Of a stretch of 64,000 nucleotides of DNA, positions 56,182-64,000 are shown piece by piece. The stretch spans positions 622,609-686,608 of the forward strand of contig JAAOMT010000222.1 of the NCBI GenBank assembly GCA_016748015.1, given 5' to 3'. Made by a program: the position numbers and the translations under genes. Source of the DNA: Geosiphon pyriformis (Eukaryota > Glomeromycota > Glomeromycetes > Archaeosporales > Geosiphonaceae). A model generated the notes under the pieces. The model did not search any database. It was not told the origin of the DNA and saw nothing but the letters and a program-made list of their open reading frames with translations. Each line of letters starts with the position of its first letter. The first letter of the stretch is position 1.

Positions 56182-56827
56182 TAATCTCCTCCTCAAGACT
56201 GAGCTTCATTGAAGTTCAAGCACTATCTGTGATATTAAGATAGTAATCCAAAATAATTGAAGTAATCTGGTCTGAAAATTGTTAAAATTTCAGTTCTGTG
56301 AGCTTTTTAATGTATTAAATCTTCATTAGATGAAGTATTGGATTTTGTAGGACATTTTCACAAGTGTTGAATAAATTATAGAGTCTGATTGCTGCTCTAA
56401 ATTTGTAGTAAGTGTTTGTTGGTCCAGCTGTTGTTTTGAATTCATTGTGAATTTTTTTTTGTATAGCCTCAGGAGTGATGTTGGTTGTTTCAAGTTCCAG
56501 TTTTCGTTTATAAAGTGTTTTTCCAATATGAAAATATCTATATATAAGAGTATATTCATTGTTATGTTCATTAAGGAATAGTAGAAATTTTTGTTGCATT
56601 GTGGCATTTGGTGAAATGTTAATAGGGACAGATAAAAGGTTTTCTTTTAGTGCTTGCTTCAAAAGTTTTGGTAATTGATTTTCAGAGTAACTTTTTGTTT
56701 TTCTTCTATAAGGGTGATAATTTTGAGAATTATTTACTACTGGGACTGTGATTTTTTTCTGAATGTAATTAATTTGACTTTTATTAATCATTATGGATAA
56801 GTCAGAAAGTGTTTTTAAAGCTAACAT
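56156..56827 (-). pseudogene. B3 ORF3, best-preserved copy of the unknown third gene
   Basis: From the ATG at 56827 (M-L-A-L-K-T-L) to TAA at 56156-56158 inside the LTR the frame is exactly 224 codons without a frameshift. The first 170 codons are open (to 56315). The later stops sit where B1 has Gln (K-I-stop-Y-I-E, L-K-F-stop-Q-F). The product is basic near the N-terminus (R-R-K-T-K), then probably helical, with no signal peptide or hydrophobic span. Distant likeness to the family A frame at 1-578. No function assigned. Confidence 0.7.
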
Positions 56828-57037
56828 TAATTTTTGGGATATTTGTTGAATATTTCGGAGAATAATTATAATAAAATTGACTAATTAATAAAGAGAAGAA
56901 AAAAAAAAGAATAAAGAAAATTATTTTTGAGTATAGGGTTTTTATTTGTTTTTGGGTTTGAGTGTTTCTTATAATTATTTACTATTTTGTTTTTTTTATT
57001 TTTGTATATTCTAGAAGTGATTATTAAGAATGTTAAA

Positions 57038-58240
57038 TTAAGTATTCAAGTTTGATTGTTGTTTTATTATAACTATTGGTTCTAAATTTCGGAGAATATC
57101 TTCAGGATTAACTAAAAGGGAATGTGTACCAATTTGTGGAATTAATGGTTTAGGATTGTTTCTGAAATGATAGTGTTTCAATCTATTTCTATGTGCAACT
57201 TTTACTAGTACTTTGTCATTAAGTCTTAACTTGTATGATCTATTGTCTAAAATTTCGTGGATATAAAATGGTCCATTCCATTTATGTTTAAATTTTCCAC
57301 TCCATTGTTTTTTAGCCTTAGTTTTGTATAAGAGAACTTAATTTCTAACTTTAAATTTATTGGTAATTGGTGGCAATTTGTTGTCATGCCTTTCTTTTTA
57401 TAAGGCTTGAGAGTATTCAATATGAGAGACTGCTATGTGTCTTTTTTCTTCCAATGTACTAAGGAAAGTGTAAACTCATTTTTGAAGTGTTTCTTGAAAG
57501 TTTTTTTCATTTATTGGTTGTACTGGATATGATTCCACTGTAAAATTAATTGGTAATGTTGCTGTTTTTCTATAAGTAAGATCAAATAGTGTGTGTTTTA
57601 TAGTATCTTGTTTTAGTGTTCTATATGTTAGTAACACTAATGGAATAAAAATATCCTATTTTTGCTTAAAATCTGTTGAGACTTTGGCTAAAAATTCACA
57701 CAATGTTCTGTTAAAACATTCTACAAGTCTATTTGTTTGAGGGTGATAAAGTGATGATAAGAGTTTTTTAATCTTGAATCATTCACAAATTTCTTGTATC
57801 AAGTTGTTTACAAAATGTATTTTTTGATCTGATAAGAGTTCAATTAGACATTTATGTCTACAAATAATGTCTTTATAGATGAAATTTGCTACTGATTTTG
57901 CATCTGCTCTTTAAATGGCTCTAGCTTCAAGCCATTTGGTAAGATAATCTACTACAACTGCAATATAATGATTTTCTTGGGTTGTGATAAGTAATGATTT
58001 GACTAAATCAATTCCAACTCTGTCAAAAGGTTGTTCAACTTTGATTGAATTTAAAGGTTCTGTGGGACAAATTCCTTCTCTTTTTTGACAACTATCACAA
58101 GATTCTACATATTGTTGAATGTCTTTTTGCATGTAGGGCCAAAAATAATGTTCAAGAGTTTTTTGAATTGTTTCATCTCTTCTTAAGTGTTCTAAAGAAA
58201 GATCTGTGTGCATGTTATATAGAATTGTTTTTTTTTTATT
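57038..58240 (-). pseudogene. B3 integrase, broken
   Basis: Open piece 58213-57911 holds the zinc domain (C-D-S-C-Q-K-R-E-G) and the first core Asp (V-G-I-D-L-V). The second Asp region (plus strand GATCTGATAAGAG, 57826) and the Glu region follow. The GPY/F-like module lies near 57270-57200. The end TAA is at 57038-57040, as in B1. Confidence 0.88.
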
Positions 58241-58494
58241 TTCCTGTACTAATCTAAGTGGTTGGTTTGGATTTTTGCAATTTTTGTAATAGATTTTGTT
58301 ATAGTATATAAAATATTGTTTGAATTGGTGTTGTAATTAATGTTTTTTACTTGGAAACCAATCTTCTGACATGGTAAGAGTCTCCAAATAGTTTTTAAGG
58401 TTGTTGTAATTTTTGGAATCTATTGTTGTTTTGTTGTTTTGTTGATAGTAATAAGTTGTAATAGAATTGTTGGTAATATTAATCTTGTCTCATT

Positions 58495-59880
58495 CTTGAA
58501 AGACTATCAACATTGATGTATAGTTTTCTTGGTTTGTAGTATACGATATATTTGTAGTCTGTTAAGAAGTCATTCCATTGAAACTGTTTGGCACTTTGTT
58601 CAGTTTTTTTTTTATTAAGCCATTTAAGGCCAATATTGTCAGTTATAATGTTAAATTTTTTTCCATTTTTGAAAATATTTAATAACCCAAATGACTGCGG
58701 CAGCTTCTAATTCAGTTGAGCCATATTTGAGTTTTGTTGGTTTGAGTGTTCTACTAGCATAAGCAATAACTTTTTCCTGGCCATTTTCATCCAATTGTGA
58801 TAGGATAGCACTAAATGCTATGTGTAAAGCATTAGTGGCTAATTGAAACTGTTTATTGAAGTTTAGATAAGCAAGAACTAGGACTGTTGTTAATTTTGTC
58901 TTGAGGATTTCAAAAGCTTTTTGTTGTTCCTTAGTCCATTAGTATGACATGTTTTTGTTGATAAGATAATTGAGTGGTTTGGCAATTTCTGAAAATTCTT
59001 TTATGAATTTTTGATAGTAGGAGGCTAATCCTACAAATCCTTATAGTTCTGTGGTATTTCTGGGTATTTGAAAGTTTTTAACAGTACTAATTGTTCCAGA
59101 ATTTGGTTTAACTCTATCTTTACTAATAATATGTCCAAGAAAGATTAAACTTGTTTTTCCAAAATAATATTTCTCAATATTCAACTTCAATCCTGCTTTC
59201 TGTAATCATTGAAAAACTTCTTATAGGTGGATAAAATGAGCTTTAAAGCTTGGAAAGTACACATTAGTGTCATCAAGATAGACAACTACTAATTGTCACA
59301 AGAGTTCTTCATATACAACATCCATGAGTCATTGGAATGTTGCTGGTGCATTGCAAAGTCCAAAAGGCATAATATTGAACTCATAGTTTCCTTCTTGGAT
59401 GGTAAATGCTGTTTTGAGTCGATCTTTTGGGTTTATTTTGACTTGTTAGTATTCACTTTCCAAGTCTAAAGTTGAAAAGAACTTGGCTTTTCCTAAAGCA
59501 TTTAACATGTCATCAATTCTGAAAGTAGGTAGATATCTCCAATTGTCATGCTGTTAAGCTAATAATAATCTACACAGAATCTGATTTTTCTGTTTTTTTT
59601 TTAACAAGTACTATTGTTGAGGCCCAAGGACTTCTTGATAGTTGAATCAATCTGTTATTAAGCATTCTTTGGACCTCTTCTCTGATAAATTAATGGTTAG
59701 CAGATGGAACTTAATAGACTTGTTGTCATTTTGGTAGAGCATCTCCTGTGTAAATCTGATGTTAACAATATTAGTTTTTCCAAGATCATTGTTGTTTTTT
59801 GCAAATATATCTGCAAATTCAGCTATTAGCTGTTTTAATTGTCTTTGTTGTTGAGATTTTAAGGGACCTATGTTGATTCA
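58495..59880 (-). pseudogene. B3 reverse transcriptase and RNase H, broken
   Basis: The Y-L-D-D-T-N-V-Y box lies at about 59285-59255 on the minus strand, identical in pattern to B1 and family A. N-terminal RT (59730-59580) and RNase H (58930-58700) can be followed but have many stops. No open piece is long. Confidence 0.85.
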
Positions 59881-59997
59881 AAAGAGTTTTTTTTTCAAAA
59901 GGTGGTAGTTTTTAATAATAAGGATGATGTTTGAATTTGGAAGTAGTATATGTCTTATAATTTCGATGAAATTAGAGACAATTTGAGCGTTTTCATC

Positions 59998-61000
59998 TTA
60001 AAAGATGTTACTGTATATGATTCCAATCTCTAATTTGTTCAATAAGACAATAGGATAATTATTGGAGTTGTAGAATATAACTTGAAATTTTATCATTTCT
60101 TTGGAAATATAAACATTTGGGATTGAAATTTTATGCTTTAAACAGATTTGTTCATTGGATTCAAAAATTTGTTGAGTAGTGGTGGGTTTTGAACAAGTGT
60201 AAATTTTATGATGTTCACCAAAAGGTGAAATAATAATTGGTTGGGGAAGTTGAAAAATCTGGTAAGATTCATTCTGTATATTAAGAGCTATATTTACTGA
60301 AACTGTAAATTGTCCAGTTAAACCAAAATCTTGAGTTCCTCTTTCACTTTTTTCCAATTGTTCTCTGTTCTTAACTGATTGTAAACCTGAAATGTTGATT
60401 AAAGATAGGTAAATTGCTTGGGCAATTTTTTTAGCATGTTCAATTCTGAATGGTTTGTCTGTTTCATTCTACAACATGATGTTAATGTTTTCAGTATATT
60501 CTGTATCTATAACTCCTCCTCTAATGTTAATTCCTTTGCTTGCCAATAATAATCTGGATGCAATTTGAACCATTGCTTCAAATAGAATTTCAAGAGCAAT
60601 TTTGAGATTAATTTTTGTTAAGAACTTTGGTTGGAGAACCAAAGTATCTTTCTTTGGGTATCTTAGATTATATCTAGCATCAATCTTGTGTGTTTTTTCT
60701 GGTCTGATTCTTTGGCCATAGTTGTCGAAATATTTAAGTTGTAGAGGTGGTTGATTTTCAAGAAGATAAATGGGAGTGATTGGTAGTTCTTTTACCTATT
60801 CAGATACTCTAAATTCGATTTCATTTTCATCATTCTCATCTGGCAGAGGAATGTTAAGAGCATAGCATTCTAAACACCATTGGTTATCACAAGGCATAAC
60901 ACATTTTTCACATAATTGAATGTTCATTTGTTCTAATTATTGAATTTGAGTTTCTTTGGTTGGGTATATATGATTTGCAATTTGATGGTAGGTTTTTATT
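59998..61000 (-). pseudogene. B3 dUTPase-like domain, motif 3 and motif 5 kept
   Basis: Motif 3 reads G-G-V-I-D-T-E-Y-T near 60530-60495, with the Asp kept, and motif 5 reads R-G-T-Q-D-F-G-L-T-G at about 60345-60315, close to the canonical R-G-x-x-G-F-G-S-T-G. Motif 2 is degenerate (S-R-L-L-L-A-S-K-G-I). The upstream Cys5 motif lies near 60925-60865. The open piece 60357-59998 runs from motif 5 through the linker towards RT. It is the copy closest to a working enzyme, but stops still interrupt it. Confidence 0.83.
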
Positions 61001-61199
61001 TCATTTTCATAATCAAATTTAGCTAATTTCATAGTATATTCAATGTATTCAGCTTTTTTTATTTGGTGGACATCTTCTTAGGTGGTTCTATTAATTAATG
61101 CTATTGCTAAATCAAAAATCATTTCAGCATTATAAAGATAATAATACAGTTTGTTAAAAGCACTGTTGTATGCTGCATTGAATAGTGTTTCTCTTTTCA

Positions 61200-61510
61200 T
61201 TTTTTCCAAAATTAATAGGACATATTGACAGATTTAATTGCATACTCCTCCTTTTATTACAACATCAATTCAGTTGCATTCTTCAGATAGCATATCTCCA
61301 TATGTAAGGCAAGGTGTGTTGTCTCATTTTTCACTTTTTTTTGGAAATCCAAATCGTTCTCTATGACATGCTTTGCAGAAATAGCAGGTATGAGTTTCAT
61401 ATTCCTCTTCTAAGAAAATATAGACTTCCATAGATGAAAGCTTCTTTTTGTAATCTTTGTATTTTAGTGGGATGTATGGTGGTTCTTTTTGTGGTTCTGG
61501 TATGGAATAC
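61200..61510 (-). pseudogene. B3 cysteine-rich module, decayed
   Basis: Aligned with B1 23580-23900: minus-strand segments near 61390-61360 (C-Y-F-C-K-A-C-H type) and 61320-61290 can be read, with several changes. Part of the first cysteine pair is no longer clear. Confidence 0.55.
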
Positions 61511-61664
61511 TGAATTTTCTTCTATTCTCTTGTTTTTTCAAAAATTTCTTGTTCTGTTTCCTCAGCCCAATTGGATGTTAATCCAAAAGCCATGTAGGTT
61601 TTAGTGAGTGGCATTTCTTTTTTCTCCTCAAATTCGAATATTGGGGCTTTTTCTGATTATTTGT

Positions 61665-62230
61665 TGAAAGTACCACAAGTAGCAAGTACTATGGTGTATT
61701 GTCTTTGGTATGAGATTTTTAGTTCCTGAGTTTCTTAGTTTAAGTTTACATTGGCTTTAAGAAGCCAATCATTTTCAACAAGAGCTTGATATTGGAGTAC
61801 ATCCATGACTAAAACTTTGACTGGAATGGTGATTCCATCAATAGTAAATAGGAAGTTGTCAATTTTTCTTACTGGTGTCTTTTTTATATCATCTGCTGTA
61901 ACAATTACTGTTTGGGCTGATCTGTTAACATTTCAATTAAGTTGTTGTATTAATTGGTAGGTAATGATACTTTCAGTAGATCCACTGTTTAGGATTAATT
62001 GAATGGGTTTTCATTCTACTGTAGCTTTAGTGTATATAGCAATAATAGCTTTTTGCTTATTGACTGCTGCATTGCTAAGCAAGAATAGTGATTCATTTGC
62101 TTCAAATTCGAATGAGAATATATCTGAAAGATTGGCATTTTGGGTAATTTGGGCTATTGGAATAGTATTGTTGAAAGGATTTGATCTTGGTACTGCAACT
62201 TCACTTTCAGAAAGTACAGTTTGTTAAAAA
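61665..62230 (-). pseudogene. B3 aspartic protease, catalytic Asp replaced
   Basis: The active-site segment near 62010-61970 reads I-Q-L-I-L-N-S-G-S-T-E-S: Asp is Asn (AAC) while the Gly missing in B1 is present. The flanking E-N-D-W-L type segment and K-V-L-V-M-D-V-L match B1. A stop precedes the region near 62227. Confidence 0.82.
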
Positions 62231-62249
62231 TCCAATTCTTCTTGCATTG

Positions 62250-64000
62250 TTAAATAACTAGATTGAGTATGAAACTGAGTGGGTCTTTGTTGAACAAAAT
62301 TTCAAGGAACTAGTTAATTATTAGGGTTAAATCTGTTGTGATTTGATAAGAAACGGTTTTGTGGTGTGAATTGGTTTTGTTGGACCAATCTTCTGACTGG
62401 TACTTGATATTGTTGAGTGAATGGTGTTTGATATTGTTGAATTGGTAAAAGTTGCTGATATTGTTGCTGCATTGATTGTAGAGCTGGTTAATAGTAATTG
62501 TTTTGATTTTGTGGTCTTGGTGAATAATAAATTGGTAGTAGAGATTGGTAATAAGATTGTTGTGGTAAAGAGTAATATTGATTACTCCTGTTTTATTGGT
62601 CTCTTTGTAATTTTCTGCAATCTTGTTTTCAGTATTCTGAGATTCCACAATAATGGCAATTTTGAAGTTGGTTGTTGGATGGTCATCCAAAGTTATTTTG
62701 GTTGCATTATTGTAGAGGTTAATATCTTTGTAATTGTTGCTGCTGTTGTTGTTGGTTTGTAAAGTAGCTTTCAACTTTTTTTGTGAGTTGGTTTATCTTC
62801 TCTTCAGCTACTGAGCTGGTTTTTCCAATAGCTAGGTTGACAATTTTGGTGTGGTTTGCTTCTTCTATTGCCATTTCATAGTTTTTGTATGTCTAATGGC
62901 AGTAATTTGGTCTTCTGGAGCATGTAGACAAACTTTCTTAATAAGTTTGTCTTTTAATCCTGTTATAAATTGATCCAGAATTTGGGCATCGGAATAGTAG
63001 TCATTGGTTTCTAATTGTCAAATTCATCTAAGAAGTTTATTAAATCTTTCAAAATAAGTTATGACAGTTTCAGATGTTTTTTGTTTGATATTGCAAAAGC
63101 AATTGTGAAGAGTAATAGAGGTGTTGTTGTCAGTAAATTGTTGTAAAAAAGCATCTTTAAATGCTTGCCAGTTTTCAAATGATTCTTCTAAGTTTTCAAA
63201 CCATTCTCCTGCAGTTCCTTGAAGAAAGTATAAGATTGCTTTGAGCATTCTTGCTGCATTTCAACCATTTGCATCTTCTGCTTTCTGAACTTTGTCAAGC
63301 CATTCTTGAAGGCTAATATTATTATCTTTACCAGTAAATTCTGGAATCTTTGCAATGTAAGCAGTTGCCATTTCTTCTTTGTTTTCTGTAGTTTCTCTTT
63401 ATTCTGATTCAGTTTCCTTACTTTCCAAGTTCTCTGAATAATTACTTTCATTTTCTTGTAAGTAATCAATAATATTGGTGCTGGTTGATATTGGTTTCTG
63501 TTGTTAAGTAGGATTTCTAGATAACTGAAAGTTTTCTGGTTTGGAGAAACAGTTAAGTGGTGAATTTGGTGTTTGTAATCGAGCAAGTAAAATTGGAAAT
63601 AGTGTAATAGAAAGTGGTAATTTGATACTGGTTTTTTGTTCAGGTGTTTGTAAGTATTTGGTAGTTGTTCTTGGTGTTTTTGGAGTATTTGAAGTGGTAC
63701 TTAAGTGTTGTTTTAGTTTTTGTTTGTCTTTGTTGCTTGTTTTTGTCTCTGATTTAAAGTCAATAGAGTATTTAAACTGTACTAGATATGTTTTTTCACA
63801 ATACTTGATAATGTTAAAATTAAGTTCTTGGAAGTAGGTGGCAAGTGTTTCATTGTTAAGGTCTTTAGTTTTCAACTGTAAATAGTGTACTAAATTATTA
63901 TAGAAGTTGCTTCTAACTTCTGAGATATTGTAATTTCTAAGAAGATAATTATTGATATGGTTTTCAATATACTAGTAAAGTGTCTTCTTAACAATTTCAA
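62250..64000 (-). pseudogene. B3 gag, partial at window edge
   Basis: Open pieces 63875-63504 (end of the N-terminal domain and Thr/Pro linker), 63586-63188 (acidic linker, another frame) and 63248-63024 (W-F-E-N-L-E-E ... capsid-like region) follow the B1 order. The knuckle region lies near 62670-62630. The first residues lie beyond 64000. Confidence 0.85.

Larger units (their letters stand above)
55207..64000 (-). mobile_element. B3: family B element, 3' LTR and interior up to gag, runs off the window
   Basis: The 3' LTR (55207-56181), ORF3, integrase, RT/RNase H, dUTPase-like domain, Cys-rich module, protease and gag follow in the same order as B1, mirrored. The 5' LTR would lie a few hundred bases beyond 64000. 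It is inserted in LINE-4. Decay is comparable to B1, and the copies complement each other: features lost in one are often kept in the other. Confidence 0.94.

Noticed and set aside
1-64000. CRISPR arrays, tRNA or rRNA genes, bacterial operons
   Set aside because: No regular spaced repeats, no cloverleaf or rRNA-like stretch, and no bacterial-type gene organisation were seen.

Overview
The window looks like a transposable-element graveyard from an AT-rich eukaryotic genome. I see no host gene, tRNA, rRNA or CRISPR array. It holds Ty3/gypsy-type LTR retrotransposons and APE-type non-LTR retrotransposons (LINEs), nested in each other and broken by stops, frameshifts and deletions. The LINE protein style (ORF1 with one CCHC knuckle, ORF2 with EEP endonuclease, RT and RNase H) and the AT-rich, repeat-packed sequence resemble what I remember of arbuscular mycorrhizal fungi, especially Gigasporaceae. 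That assignment is inference from memory.

Layout. Positions 1-9242 are a minus-strand gypsy element (family A) whose 3' end lies left of the window. It sits in the tail of a LINE (LINE-0, 9243-10240). AT-rich DNA follows, then a nearly complete LINE (LINE-1, 11014-17930). From 18781 an old LINE (LINE-5) is split in its ORF1 by a very decayed minus-strand gypsy element (family C, 19142-43225). Family C was invaded by a complete plus-strand family B element (B1, 20021-29881, 4-bp target duplication) and by a full-length LINE (LINE-2, 31216-38011, 8-bp target duplication). LINE-3 runs from 43977 to about 53304. It is interrupted by a shortened family B element (B2, 44993-49385), a lone family A LTR (50993-51734) and a lone family B LTR (52217-53175). 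LINE-4 (53305-55206, minus) follows tail-to-tail and is cut by a third family B element (B3, 55207 to beyond the window, minus).

How the genes work together. Families A and B share an unusual order: Gag with an extra N-terminal domain and a CCHC knuckle, aspartic protease, a cysteine-rich putative zinc-binding module, a dUTPase-like domain, reverse transcriptase/RNase H, integrase with a GPY/F-like tail, and a further ORF (ORF3) of unknown function. In family B ORF3 ends inside the 3' LTR. The LINEs keep an ORF1 stop/ORF2 start overlap and a stem-loop in the 3' UTR.

The best candidates for something undescribed are the Cys-rich plus dUTPase module between protease and RT, ORF3, the LINE 3' hairpin, the palindromic repeat array in the family A LTR, and the in-frame deletion derivative B2. 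Most disabling mutations that can be compared between copies are C-to-T or G-to-A changes, as expected from cytosine deamination. Domain edges in the decayed elements are approximate.
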